From: Elainella saxicola E1
GTDB lineage: Bacteria > Cyanobacteriota > Cyanobacteriia > Elainellales > Elainellaceae
DNA: 52,284 nt
Assembly: GCA_002796835.1 (NCBI GenBank)
Contig: LUGL01000001.1
Coordinates: forward strand, 10,238 to 62,521
Direction of reading: 5' to 3'
The stretch's first letter is position 1. Each line of letters starts with the position of its first letter. Positions 27,041 through 37,079 of this stretch are shown here, one piece after another. Under the pieces are notes generated by a model. That model was given only the letters and a program-made list of their open reading frames with translations, was not told where the DNA came from and did no database searches. Both the position numbers and the translations under genes were made by a program.

Positions 27041-28248
27041 GTCTGAAAGCATTGGATTTATTCTGCGGCATGGGCGGGTTATCGTGGGGAATACAAGCGA
27101 CGGGATTGATCGATCCCGTTTGGGCAGTTGATAAGCACCTTCCAGCCCTAGAACTGTATGAACGCAACTTTCCTAGCACCCACGTTCTGCCGCTTGATTT
27201 ATCCCAACGCTCAGACATCGATCAACTCCTTGAAAAAATCAGATTCTACGGTGATGAAGTAGATATTGTGGTGGGTGGCAGTCCCTGTCGAGGTTTCACC
27301 CAGATTCGGAATGGGCAGGATACTCAGTCCGATCCCCATAACCGTCTGGCAATGAAGTTTGCTGAAATTGTCCGGGCTTTGAACCCGCTCCTATTCATCT
27401 ACGAGAATGTACCCCAGCTAGAAAGTTTCTCCATGTTTCCAAAATTTTTGGGCAGATTGAGGGGAAGAGGCTGCTACCGGGTTAGTCATGCTGTTGTCGA
27501 AGCTGCGAATTTTGGCACACCATCTCGTCGAACCAGACTATTCGTCGTGGGCTTTCGAGTAGACCTAGGGCAAACTCCTGACATTTCACGCGGGTTGGAT
27601 ATTCCCCATCAACAGTTTTGGTGGCAGCGAAATGTTGAAGAAAACAAAATTACTTACTCTCCCCGATTATCAGAGCCTTGGAAATCTATTCTGCTAGATC
27701 CTAATGATCTGCGCTTAGTTAACGTTGAGCAAGCGATCGCGGATTTACCATTGCTTCAACCTGGAGTTTCAGCAGGCAAACTGGTCTATGCCACCCCTGC
27801 TCAGAGTGCTTATCAAAAGTGGGCAAGGCAAGGAATTCGTAAACCGGATGGTCATGCAGTTCCACTGATTCGTCCTGAGACTCAGGCTCGTTTAGAGGCG
27901 ATTCCACCTGGGGGGAATTGGCGTGACTTGCCGGAGCCGCTGACTCGTAAAATTCCCCATGATTTAACCAGTAGTTTGTTAAAGCGTCGTCATTACAGCG
28001 CTTATCGTCGTTTGTTACCAGAAGGTCATAGCCCCACCGTTCAGGGACATGCGGATTTTGCCTACCATTATCAATATGAGCGGGCACTAACTCCTCGTGA
28101 ATTAGCACGTTTGATGGGATTTTCAGATAAATTTCAACTTGGTCAGGGTCACGACGCTGTAGTGCAAGCGATCGGAAACGCCGTGCCGCCGCGAATGGCT
28201 ACAGGAATCACAACTGGCTTACTTCGCCAACTGGGAATGATGAAGTAA
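27037..28248 (+). CDS. drmMII: DISARM DNA cytosine-5 methyltransferase DrmMII
   Basis: A 403-residue protein with the ordered motifs of C5-cytosine DNA methyltransferases. Motif I is LDLFCGMGG (6-14). Motif IV, GGSPCRGF, holds the catalytic Cys at C84. The ENV motif VI, SRRTRLFVVGF motif VIII, a variable target-recognition region (about 190-330) and GNAVPPRMA motif X follow. In class 2 DISARM this enzyme marks host DNA so that it is spared. The target sequence cannot be read from the protein. The start overlaps the drmC stop (ATGA). All key residues are present, so it should be active. Confidence 0.93.
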   Translation: MSLKALDLFCGMGGLSWGIQATGLIDPVWAVDKHLPALELYERNFPSTHVLPLDLSQRSDIDQLLEKIRFYGDEVDIVVGGSPCRGFTQIRNGQDTQSDPHNRLAMKFAEIVRALNPLLFIYENVPQLESFSMFPKFLGRLRGRGCYRVSHAVVEAANFGTPSRRTRLFVVGFRVDLGQTPDISRGLDIPHQQFWWQRNVEENKITYSPRLSEPWKSILLDPNDLRLVNVEQAIADLPLLQPGVSAGKLVYATPAQSAYQKWARQGIRKPDGHAVPLIRPETQARLEAIPPGGNWRDLPEPLTRKIPHDLTSSLLKRRHYSAYRRLLPEGHSPTVQGHADFAYHYQYERALTPRELARLMGFSDKFQLGQGHDAVVQAIGNAVPPRMATGITTGLLRQLGMMK

Positions 28249-28391
28249 ATTATTGAGGTTTCACAATTCAAAAAGATTTTTGAAGGCGAGGTAAAACTTA
28301 CCTGGTATGGGCGCAGAACCCTGGTGTACTTTCTACCATCATGATTAGGGCAATCTGATCCTCCCCCCGGTTGTTTTACTGATGGGAGTTG

Positions 28392-31118
28392 ATGGGCACT
28401 CTTAGTAAACCAGGAGTTAGCAGGGTATATCAGGTGCAAGAGCATGTCAGATGGCGGCGGAAGTCTAAGCTGTTAGCTGATGGCATGGTTCAGCTATCGC
28501 TTGATTTTGCATCCGATACTGTCTCATCTGAGATCCCTCAGCTTCAAGATATACCATCTGTTACTGAAGATACAAATTCTGAGAATGCAACAGACAAGCA
28601 GCCATCTGTGCAGTTGCCGATGCCTGCTCCTGCCAGGTTCGTTGAAGTAACCCAGCCAAGACCACGACTGATTTATATTCCACCCAAAGAGCCACGGAAG
28701 CTGCACCAGCCACCTTCTCCCCAATGGCTGCAAATGATGCAGGGTTGGTATCAACAGAATTGGGCAGAGGAGTTTTATGGTCAAATTCCCTGGGAACGCA
28801 TTCAAAGCCTATTTGACCCACTCTTGGGACACTTGAAGGTAGGGAAACCCATTAGAGTTGGCAATTGGTCGAGAACGTATCCTCTACAAATCCATCGTTT
28901 GGAAAAGGACTTGGTTTACTTGATCGCGATCGCGATCGCAAAGCAAGCTCAACTTTTCCTCAGTCTGCCCGTTTCCCCTAGCTCTTTGGGAATCTTAACA
29001 GTAGCTTATTACGCTACTTTATCAAGGGATGAAAGGGATCTCTTCAGTGGAAACCATGCTGTTTCACCCAAGCATTTTGTGATCTGGATTCGCCCTCGCG
29101 ATAATGGGCAGATTCAAAATCTCAGGATTGCCAGAACGGTGAAAGATGTGGTGAATCTCAGCAATCGCATCGTCTGCATTCCCAGTTCTAGATTCGATGA
29201 AGGTATTAAGGAAAGCCGCCTCAAGGTCGTTACAGTTCGTTCTCTTGAAGAGGGCAGAGAACTGCTCAAGCAATCAAAATACTGTTCCCTTGTGATTTTG
29301 GATGACGATTTAGGACGGACTTGTCCGTCCCCTTCCCAGTATGGCAATGAAGCATTCAAACTGGCGAGCTTATGCCGGCAGAAACAGATTCCAATGATTA
29401 GCTTGGTGCCACCCTGGTCAATGAAAGCCTTAGAGCGGCATGAAAACGAACACCAGATGGGTATTGGACTTTGGGCAATCGATGCCCCTGCTCTATGCTC
29501 CTACCCATCCGAGAACAACCTGTTTGAGACAAATGCACTACCCCATCCCATTGAAAAGAGCTTCCAAGCAATTAATCAACGACGAGAGTTTTTAGGGGCA
29601 GCCCAAATCACGCTCAAAACCTTTAGCTTGAGTATAGAAGATGAAGGAAGGATAGCAGATGCCTTTCAGGAAGCGGCTGATTTGCTCATCGCACTTGGGA
29701 ATCGACCAGATTTAAGGCAAGTTTGGGCAAGTGGATGGGGAATTTGGCGGGATCTCTCTGCTCCAGTCTTGCCATTTCATTTATTGTGGGAGCAATTTCT
29801 TGAGGGTGCTTTGAAACGGCTTGAAGCTGCAGCCGAACGTTGTGGTGAGCCAAAGGCTTTAGCACTCTACCGTATTCTACAGTCCTTATCAATGAGGTTT
29901 CAGAAGCTTTCTCGTAACCCTTTTGTTGAATGGCTTGAAAAGTTTGATTCCAGAACGACAATTGCGATCGCAGATACAACGCGGTTGGATGCGTTAAAAG
30001 ATTTTTTAATAGCTCAATGCAATACTTCAGCACCTAAAGTCTTTACCCTGAAAGATTTGCAAGGGCAGGTCGGGACACACCTAGTAGTTATTGGGCAGCC
30101 CAAAGCTTGTCATCGAAGCCTTCTACAAACGTGCTTTTTCCAAAAAGTTGATGTGCTGCTGTGGGCGGTATTAGCAGAGCGTGCAGAGCATTGGTGGAGT
30201 GGGTTAGAGATCGATTCGAGAGCATGGCATAACAGAACTTGGCAATCTCTGACCCAGCAAGAGTTCTTTGGACGTTATGACTACAGCTATCAGCCCATAC
30301 CAGTCAGGATTGAGCATGAGGGTACAATCAGGCTGCATCGAGGGGTTGATGTTTCTAGGCTAGAAGAACAATTTAGCCAATTGAACCACTCCAGTTTGGA
30401 TTCTGGCTTCAGCAGCTCTACTTCAAATGGGTTGAATGCTCATTATTGTGTGAGGTTTGAGCACAATCTTCAAATCCGAGTTTCCGTCAATAGTGAATTT
30501 TTGGTATTGATCAGAAAACAGGCTCAGGTCGTCTCTGTGAAAGAACTCGCTGCTGGCACGAAGGTTGTCCTGTTTGAGGGGATGAATCGGGATGAACTTT
30601 TTGCTCAAAAGGCTGGACTGCTGGAAGAAACCAGGGCTAATTGGCTGTACCGCTCACTACTTGATGCTTGGCGCGAATTAGTGAAAAAGAGAGTACAGCG
30701 ACTCAGCTATCTATCAATTAGCCGTCAAATTTATCGTGAAACTGGGTTTGACATTAGTGAAACAGCAATCCAAACTTGGCTAAACGGTGATGATTTACTG
30801 ACGCTGCCACGGTTGAAAGAGCATTTTCTATGGTTTATTCCACCCCTTGCTCATACAGGCTTTGAAGAATTCTGGAATACCGCCAATGACTTGCGGAAAG
30901 CGCGAAGGTTATTAGGTAGGGTTATCTCCGAGTGTGCTCAGGAAGGCTGGCGCGATCGCGATGCCGATGACATCGTTTTTCAGTATCAACAGGTCTTTAT
31001 CACGGTTGGAGAGTTAAGAGATGCAATGCAAATTCTTCAAGTCCTTCGACCACCAGAGCTAATTTCACGTCCACCCGCGTATCCAATTAATCGGCTATTT
31101 CGTAATGGAGCGTCATGA
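28392..31118 (+). CDS. drmE: DISARM protein DrmE
   Basis: A 908-residue protein. I set the start at the ATG at 28392 (GGGAG just upstream), one codon after an in-frame TTG. The N-terminal about 110 residues are low-complexity and proline/glutamine-rich, after a short basic segment (RWRRKSK). The rest has alternating hydrophobic strands and helices without a clean Walker motif. Near the C-terminus (about 765-800, SISRQIYRETGFDISETAIQTW) there is a helix-turn-helix-like segment. DrmE is the class 2-specific DISARM component of unknown biochemical role. The assignment relies on size, the position between drmMII and drmA, and the ATGA overlap with drmA. The gene contains overlapping GCGATCGC octamers near 28926, encoding an Ile-Ala repeat. 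A 143-bp gap before it could hold a promoter. Confidence 0.75.
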   Translation: MGTLSKPGVSRVYQVQEHVRWRRKSKLLADGMVQLSLDFASDTVSSEIPQLQDIPSVTEDTNSENATDKQPSVQLPMPAPARFVEVTQPRPRLIYIPPKEPRKLHQPPSPQWLQMMQGWYQQNWAEEFYGQIPWERIQSLFDPLLGHLKVGKPIRVGNWSRTYPLQIHRLEKDLVYLIAIAIAKQAQLFLSLPVSPSSLGILTVAYYATLSRDERDLFSGNHAVSPKHFVIWIRPRDNGQIQNLRIARTVKDVVNLSNRIVCIPSSRFDEGIKESRLKVVTVRSLEEGRELLKQSKYCSLVILDDDLGRTCPSPSQYGNEAFKLASLCRQKQIPMISLVPPWSMKALERHENEHQMGIGLWAIDAPALCSYPSENNLFETNALPHPIEKSFQAINQRREFLGAAQITLKTFSLSIEDEGRIADAFQEAADLLIALGNRPDLRQVWASGWGIWRDLSAPVLPFHLLWEQFLEGALKRLEAAAERCGEPKALALYRILQSLSMRFQKLSRNPFVEWLEKFDSRTTIAIADTTRLDALKDFLIAQCNTSAPKVFTLKDLQGQVGTHLVVIGQPKACHRSLLQTCFFQKVDVLLWAVLAERAEHWWSGLEIDSRAWHNRTWQSLTQQEFFGRYDYSYQPIPVRIEHEGTIRLHRGVDVSRLEEQFSQLNHSSLDSGFSSSTSNGLNAHYCVRFEHNLQIRVSVNSEFLVLIRKQAQVVSVKELAAGTKVVLFEGMNRDELFAQKAGLLEETRANWLYRSLLDAWRELVKKRVQRLSYLSISRQIYRETGFDISETAIQTWLNGDDLLTLPRLKEHFLWFIPPLAHTGFEEFWNTANDLRKARRLLGRVISECAQEGWRDRDADDIVFQYQQVFITVGELRDAMQILQVLRPPELISRPPAYPINRLFRNGAS

Positions 31119-34100
31119 TGCAACCTGAAATGATTCTGAGTGATGATGGCTTGAATGTCCTGGATGCCTTGTCTCAGGAGAAACATTTACAGTTTGTGAA
31201 AAGTTTCTACAAGCGCATCCGAAGCCACATTATGGGCAGTTCAGAACATCGTGAGCGCATTCGGGGTGCAGCTGAACCACGCCGATTAATGCCAACAGCA
31301 TACCTATCACCCCAGGCACCTTCTTCCTCAGTTCCTACCAGCAGCCAGCAGCAAAATAACTTCCGTCCCAGCAACTGCGGTTTGGCAATTAACCTTGCTC
31401 CTACATGGGAAAAACAGGAGTTACCCATCGAAGTAAATGTGCGGTTCAGTGTATTTCTACCAAAACTAGATCTCAAAGATGTTGCACAGCGATCGCTCCG
31501 AACTCTATGGCAACGATACGATGTGTCTGCTGGTACTAGCTGTACGATTCAAGCATTAATAGAACCAGGCTCTCAGATTCTTGCAGAGTTGAATCAGGAA
31601 ATTTCAAAGCAGTTATCTGCCATCATCAGCGAACACAATCAAGATCCACAAGCTTGGCTAAATGGGTTGGATCGCACTATTGATGACCTCTCGCCAAAGG
31701 AAGTGGAATATGCTCAGAGTGATCTGAGCAAGCTACAGCTTGAACTGCGTCAACGAGCACTGACCAAACATACCAAGAAAACTAAGCCTGAAGACACTGA
31801 AAAAAACGAAGAACTGGGACAAGTCGCCTCTGTAGACTACGTGGTTAAAGTAGAAGTACAGAAGCGCGAAACCAGTGGACAAGATCGTCTCCGCTTATTT
31901 CTGCGAAATAAAACGAATGCAGTTGGGGGTTTTACCGATCCAAGGGATGGGGGAATATTTGGTGCTTATCTTGAAATTCTTATCCCCAAAGCATTATGGA
32001 AGCCCATTGAACTCTCTCGCTTTCAAATTTCCTATCAGGTTGATTCTAGTATCCCTGCTCAGGGCATCAACTGTACTCCTGGTGTAGACCCCGATTTAGA
32101 CCCGATGCCCATCTGGACTGAGTTTTTGCCTGTGCACTGGCAAAAACGCTTGTATGCTCCTAATTTTGAAGCACCCTTCGAAAAACTGGCTCAGTCAACA
32201 GGAGATGTAGATCTTCAAGTCCTGCGAACAATTCTCCAGAATATGGAGGCTTATCGAAACAACTGGCAAGCCTTGATTGACAAAAAACACTTCCAGAAGG
32301 GAGGCACAGACAATACCAACGATGCCCAAATCGATTTAGATAAATTTGATGCAGAAATTGCTCGATTTCAATTGGGCATCCAAGTTCTAGAAAATTTCAA
32401 ATACCGCAGCTTGAGACGAGCGTTTAATCTAATGAACCAAACGTTTGCTGCAATTGACCAGAAACGTGCTGACAGAGGAAAATCTCTCTACCAGAATTGG
32501 CGACCTTTCCAAATCGTCTACATTGTTTGTAACTTGGCAGCTTTAGCATCACGGCAGTGGTCAGCAGATTTTGCTGGAAACTCTCTGGCACAAATTGACC
32601 ATGCAGCAGTTGTCCACTTTCCCACAGGAGGTGGAAAGTCAGAAGCTGTGATGGGCATTATTCTGACCCAAGCATTTTTCGATCGTCTAAGGGGAAGAGA
32701 TTGGGGTGTTGTGGCTTGGCTACGTTATCCTTTGCGCCTGCTGACTTATCAACAGTTACAGCGGTTTCTCGATACGCTAGTAATTGCAGATGAAGTGAGA
32801 CAACAGCAGCCAGATTTAGCTAAAACTCCCGAATTTACAGTAGGTTACTATGGTGGGGGCGAAAATAGCCCGAATGACCTGAAGAGCTTGTCTGAAGAAT
32901 TTCGGCAACGATATGGTTCAAGAGCGAAACAGCGAATGCAAGATAACGGCATTCAAAATATTCCAAAATTTTTGTCTTTGTCGGATGTGGGGTATTACGT
33001 TCCTGAATCAATTCAACAATATCGAATGGTAATGCGCTGTCCGCACTGCAGTTCGGAGAAGGTTCATACTTTTATTGATCGAGATACAAATGAATTACGA
33101 CACCGCTGTGGAACACTTGGGGAACCGCTGCCAAAAGAAGCTTGTGGGAAGGAAATTCCTCTATATATTGTTGACTCAGATATTTACAGTCGATTACCAA
33201 CTTTGGTGGTTGGTACTCTAGATAAGATTGCCAACATTACCTTCCGTCCGGCGAGTCGGACACTCTTTGGTGCAGCATCTAATGTTTGCTCAGTTCATGG
33301 TTTTGTCGCTAATAATACTTGCCACAAGCAAGGATTTGGCACCTGCACTCGCAGGAGTCTAAAAGCCTTACCTAAAGCCGCTGTCGATCCTGGTATTCCC
33401 CTGATTTTTCAGGATGAACTGCATTTGTTGCGAGAGGAATTGGGCACCTTTGATGGACATTATGAAGCATTAATTGATGCAATCCATCAGGAACGCAATG
33501 CAACTCGCCCGCGAGTTTTAGCGGCAACGGCAACAATTGAAGGAGCAGAACAACAAATTCGTCACTTGTATTGGCGATCGCTCTCTCAGTTCCCAGAACG
33601 TGGCCCAGATAGAGGGCGAAGTTTTTATGCTAACGCTCACAGTAAATATGTCACACGGGGATTTGTCGGTCTGCGTCCCACATCTGCCAATCCGCTAGAT
33701 ACGGCAATGGCACTGTTACAGGCAATTCGTACTGAGCTAGAAATTCTTCGGGGTAATCCCACAATATTTAAAGCTGAATATGGGCTGGCATCGTTGACTG
33801 ATGATGAATTCCTTAAATTAGTCGATGATCACGATTTGTGCTGTACCTATGTCAACTCAAAAAATGATGGATCGGATATTCGTCGCTCCATCAATGAGCA
33901 AGTCAAAGCTGGATTGCGAGAGGAATTTGGTGAAGATGCAGCCAACCGTATGTTACCCGAAGCGGTCACGCTTTCTGGCGATGACGATATTGAAACGGTT
34001 AAGTCAGTTCTTAAGCAAATGGAAACTCCTCAGAAAGGCTTGGCAGTTGATGACCCAAATCGACTTTCTGATGTGGTAGCTACCAGCATGATTTCACATG

Positions 34101-34744
34101 GGGTAGATATCGATCGCCTTAATCTGATGCTGTTTTTTGGCTGGCCGACTACAACAGCAGAGTATATTCAAGCATCAAGTCGTGCTGGTCGAACAATGCC
34201 AGGATTAGTGTTTGTTCTCTTTCGACCCCAGCGTGCTCGTGAACGCGCTATTTTTGATTATTTTGAGAAGGCACATGAATATCTTGACCAGATGGTTGAA
34301 GCCGTTCCAATTGATCGGTTTGCCCACAATGCTTTATATCGAACAGCCTTTGGATTGATGCTTGGCCGTCTGCTACATCTTGATGGTCCTGCTGCTCGAC
34401 CCGCCAACCAAGAAGCTGATTTGGCCGAACTGGATAAGTTGGACGAAGTGCAGAAGTTAATTGATGGAACTGGAGTAGGGCGATCGCCCATTGATTTGAA
34501 GACTGTTGTAGCAAAAATCCGATCTACCCTCAACCCAGATGGTTGGGCAGAAGGGCAAGTATTTGATGAACCGCTCAATCTTGTAGAGGATGCTTTTCTA
34601 TCTCAAGTTAGAAAAATTGTCCAAGACCCTAACGAGAAGAGCCACGTTACTAGTGGATTGACCAAAGAAGACATTCCTCATGATTTTCGACTTTTGCTGT
34701 CGTTGCGGGATGTGGATCCAGGCATTGACATTAACATCTATTAA
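31115..34744 (+). CDS. drmA: DISARM helicase DrmA
   Basis: A 1209-residue superfamily 2 helicase. Walker A is PTGGGKSE (K508), the DExH-box motif II is DELH (D767) and motif III is ATAT. Motif V is SHGVDIDRLNLMLFFGWP and motif VI is QASSRAGRT (Q1019, R1023, R1026). A zinc-finger-like insertion (CPHC from C642, then RHRCG) lies between the two helicase cores. The N-terminal 450 residues are a large family-specific region. DrmA with DrmB forms the DNA-recognising complex of DISARM. It starts with an ATGA overlap on drmE, with an alternative ATG at 31118, and lies 18 bp before the drmB ATG. All core helicase motifs are intact. Confidence 0.93.
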   Translation: MMQPEMILSDDGLNVLDALSQEKHLQFVKSFYKRIRSHIMGSSEHRERIRGAAEPRRLMPTAYLSPQAPSSSVPTSSQQQNNFRPSNCGLAINLAPTWEKQELPIEVNVRFSVFLPKLDLKDVAQRSLRTLWQRYDVSAGTSCTIQALIEPGSQILAELNQEISKQLSAIISEHNQDPQAWLNGLDRTIDDLSPKEVEYAQSDLSKLQLELRQRALTKHTKKTKPEDTEKNEELGQVASVDYVVKVEVQKRETSGQDRLRLFLRNKTNAVGGFTDPRDGGIFGAYLEILIPKALWKPIELSRFQISYQVDSSIPAQGINCTPGVDPDLDPMPIWTEFLPVHWQKRLYAPNFEAPFEKLAQSTGDVDLQVLRTILQNMEAYRNNWQALIDKKHFQKGGTDNTNDAQIDLDKFDAEIARFQLGIQVLENFKYRSLRRAFNLMNQTFAAIDQKRADRGKSLYQNWRPFQIVYIVCNLAALASRQWSADFAGNSLAQIDHAAVVHFPTGGGKSEAVMGIILTQAFFDRLRGRDWGVVAWLRYPLRLLTYQQLQRFLDTLVIADEVRQQQPDLAKTPEFTVGYYGGGENSPNDLKSLSEEFRQRYGSRAKQRMQDNGIQNIPKFLSLSDVGYYVPESIQQYRMVMRCPHCSSEKVHTFIDRDTNELRHRCGTLGEPLPKEACGKEIPLYIVDSDIYSRLPTLVVGTLDKIANITFRPASRTLFGAASNVCSVHGFVANNTCHKQGFGTCTRRSLKALPKAAVDPGIPLIFQDELHLLREELGTFDGHYEALIDAIHQERNATRPRVLAATATIEGAEQQIRHLYWRSLSQFPERGPDRGRSFYANAHSKYVTRGFVGLRPTSANPLDTAMALLQAIRTELEILRGNPTIFKAEYGLASLTDDEFLKLVDDHDLCCTYVNSKNDGSDIRRSINEQVKAGLREEFGEDAANRMLPEAVTLSGDDDIETVKSVLKQMETPQKGLAVDDPNRLSDVVATSMISHGVDIDRLNLMLFFGWPTTTAEYIQASSRAGRTMPGLVFVLFRPQRARERAIFDYFEKAHEYLDQMVEAVPIDRFAHNALYRTAFGLMLGRLLHLDGPAARPANQEADLAELDKLDEVQKLIDGTGVGRSPIDLKTVVAKIRSTLNPDGWAEGQVFDEPLNLVEDAFLSQVRKIVQDPNEKSHVTSGLTKEDIPHDFRLLLSLRDVDPGIDINIY

Positions 34745-34762
34745 TCCTTGGGGAGAATTTGC

Positions 34763-36820
34763 ATGGCTACACCAAAATATACTCGCTCAAAAGGACAGGT
34801 TCTCCATCGATTCGAGCCAGGAGCCGTTGCCACTGCTCCTGCCGGAACAGCAGAAATTGTTAAACACTTTGCCCGGAGACAAGGTAAACTCCGTGCAGAC
34901 CTCCGCGATGCAGTTGAGCAAGAACTTAGGCGATGGCGGCATTTCGACTCTCAGATGCAAGCTTTTCTGAATCACACAGCAGATTTAGTTCCAGTAGATA
35001 TTGCTTCTGTTCAGGGGTATCGGCTTCAAACGCAAGAATGTGCCAAGTGTGGGGCTATTCGTAATACTGGTGATCCACAATGGCGCAAGCAAGCTGATGC
35101 TCCATGCCATCAATGTGGGCATCCGACGTTGAATGAAATCCCATTTGTGTTTGCTCATGCTGATGGCACGATGCTGCAACTAACGCCAGAACCCTGTCCA
35201 GAGCATGGCTACAAATTTTTGATCTTGGAACGTACTGCCTCAAAACGTTGGCGCTGTCGAGTTTCAGGTTGTAGCCATATCAAACAAATTAATCGTGCTC
35301 TATCGACACGATCCCTTATGCGACAGTCTCAAATTGCAAACCGAGTCCAAGAAGAAACAGGTAAACTTCCTAACCCAATGATGAGCCTCTCTCCTGTTTC
35401 AGACAAAAAGCTTCAAGTGGTTCACTCGATTTCACGCATTGATCCAACTCCCAACTTTGCCAAGTTCAAAAATTTGCCAGAGAGTCTAAAGGTGCTTTTA
35501 TGTATTCATTTAGAATATCTAAGCTGGACTGGCAAACCTCTCCTGGAACTTTATGAAGCCCTGACAGTTGTTGGTAATGGCAGCCAAGAAGATCAAGCTA
35601 AAGAAGGACAGCTGATTCAGGCAATGCGAGATAGTGGTTTGGACGAAGCCATGATACAAACCATTCTGGCAAAAAATAAAGCCATTCAAGAAAATAATGT
35701 TGGTGGTCCGGTCGTATCTCAGGTACGTCAGGCATTGCAGAAGCTTTCTTCCGATGCAATGGATTTATTAGGAGATGCTCAAGCAGAAGCGGAAACTCAT
35801 GATCGCGGAGAGCCACTAACCCCTAAACAAGATAATGCCCGAACTTTACGCGAGCAGCTAATTAATCAAGGTGTTCTGTTGGATCTCAAACGGGAAAATA
35901 TTGACGCTACGATCCAACGCCTCAGCGCTTCCCCATTCAGCTTCAGCTTAGAAGAGGCAAGGGATGACATGCGGACTAAATTGGGTATTACCCAAGCTGA
36001 GATTATTCAGGATTTACCAATCATGCATCTTGCCTATGGCTACACCCGCCTCTCCCACCAGCCAGAAGCAGCCGTTTTATGGGCGTTTGATCGTGCAAAG
36101 TTTGATTTGGCAGGAGACGAGCCAACAGGAAACTGGATACCTGCACCAGTCTATAAGCTTGAAACCGAAGCACTATCATTCCAATTCGACTCCAAGCGGA
36201 TTTTGCGCTGGTTGCATGCGAATAATCTTGCTCCCGACCCTCAAACCATTTCGGAACCAACTTTGTGGTTACTTCAACGCCATAGTCGAATTCACAGCCG
36301 AAGTGGACCTGCTTTCAGCGATGTACTTGACTCCGATTTTCTAATTCCCTGGTTGGTCGGTTCAGCCATTCACAGCGCGACACACCTTATGATTCGGGCG
36401 ATCGCAGACCAAAGCAGTTTTGGTGAAACGGCATTATCTGAACACTTGTTACTTAGCCTCAACCAATCCCTTATTTTCGTGAATCGCCTACAAGAATTTT
36501 CTCTTGGTGGGCTTAAAACATTTTTTGAACAGCGGCTCGATCAAGCCTTCAAGAGTTTGCTAGAAGAACGCAACGATTGTATGTTTGATCCGTATTGTGA
36601 GGAAACTCTGGGCGGAGCTTGCGCGGGATGCCTGCATCTTCCTGAAGTGGTGTGTCGCCTTTTTAACAATGCTCTCAGCCGGATCTTACTTTATGGTGGA
36701 GATTTAAGAACGGACATTGAGGGTGACGGTTCAGAGCGAACTCTTTGGAAGAATCCAAATCTTGAGGCTATAACTGGGCAGCAAATTTTTATTGGTTTCT
36801 GGGACAGGTGCATTGATTAA
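34763..36820 (+). CDS. drmB: DISARM protein DrmB (DUF1998)
   Basis: A 685-residue protein. The ATG at 34763 follows a GGGGAG site seven bases upstream, which decides the start over an in-frame TTG at 34748. An N-terminal zinc-ribbon-like region contains CAKCG...CHQCG (about 93-122), then CPEHGY and CRVSGC. The C-terminal part contains the DUF1998 hallmark block around CEETLGGACAGCLHLPEVVC (about 616-635), with further Cys residues that suggest a bound metal. DUF1998 proteins partner with the DrmA helicase in all DISARM types. The last DISARM gene here, it ends 12 bp before an IS terminal repeat. Confidence 0.88.
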   Translation: MATPKYTRSKGQVLHRFEPGAVATAPAGTAEIVKHFARRQGKLRADLRDAVEQELRRWRHFDSQMQAFLNHTADLVPVDIASVQGYRLQTQECAKCGAIRNTGDPQWRKQADAPCHQCGHPTLNEIPFVFAHADGTMLQLTPEPCPEHGYKFLILERTASKRWRCRVSGCSHIKQINRALSTRSLMRQSQIANRVQEETGKLPNPMMSLSPVSDKKLQVVHSISRIDPTPNFAKFKNLPESLKVLLCIHLEYLSWTGKPLLELYEALTVVGNGSQEDQAKEGQLIQAMRDSGLDEAMIQTILAKNKAIQENNVGGPVVSQVRQALQKLSSDAMDLLGDAQAEAETHDRGEPLTPKQDNARTLREQLINQGVLLDLKRENIDATIQRLSASPFSFSLEEARDDMRTKLGITQAEIIQDLPIMHLAYGYTRLSHQPEAAVLWAFDRAKFDLAGDEPTGNWIPAPVYKLETEALSFQFDSKRILRWLHANNLAPDPQTISEPTLWLLQRHSRIHSRSGPAFSDVLDSDFLIPWLVGSAIHSATHLMIRAIADQSSFGETALSEHLLLSLNQSLIFVNRLQEFSLGGLKTFFEQRLDQAFKSLLEERNDCMFDPYCEETLGGACAGCLHLPEVVCRLFNNALSRILLYGGDLRTDIEGDGSERTLWKNPNLEAITGQQIFIGFWDRCID

Positions 36821-36832
36821 GAAAATAATTTA

Positions 36833-37079
36833 GGGGTCATGTAAAAATGACTTGAGCAATTAACTGAGATTTCTAGGACAATTGATAGTTCCAATCACAA
36901 TGAAACTGCTTGCGCTGAATCGCAATCGCACTGAATTGTTCATCCGTCGCCTTAGTCCCTGTTAGGTATTGATTTTTATTGAGTCGAGTCTGAACGGTTA
37001 ACCCTTGTTCAGTGGTAGTGCTGCAAATTAGGGTGACGATGACCTGCAAACTCGTTAACGGTCTAGCGCATCCTAACTC
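36833..37079 (-). pseudogene. ISAzo13-family transposase, C-terminal remnant with terminal inverted repeat
   Basis: On the minus strand an uninterrupted frame from 37079 to a TAG at 36873 reads RPLTSLQVIVTLI, STTTEQGLTVQTRL, TKATDEQFSAIAI and FHCDWNYQLS. This is the conserved C-terminus of ISAzo13-family (Rhodopirellula-type DDE) transposases. It has no start codon or catalytic domain: the rest is missing, and the Argonaute gene abuts it upstream. The remnant frame is the same as the Argonaute frame, directly after its TAG. At 36833-36862 a sequence starting GGGGTCATGTAAAAATGAC looks like the element's outer terminal repeat. A similar solo copy occurs at 51464-51493. Confidence 0.75.

Noticed and set aside
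36841-36872. A terminator for drmB in the gap before the Argonaute
   Set aside because: The short inverted segments there are part of an IS terminal repeat and no hairpin with a T-tract was found.
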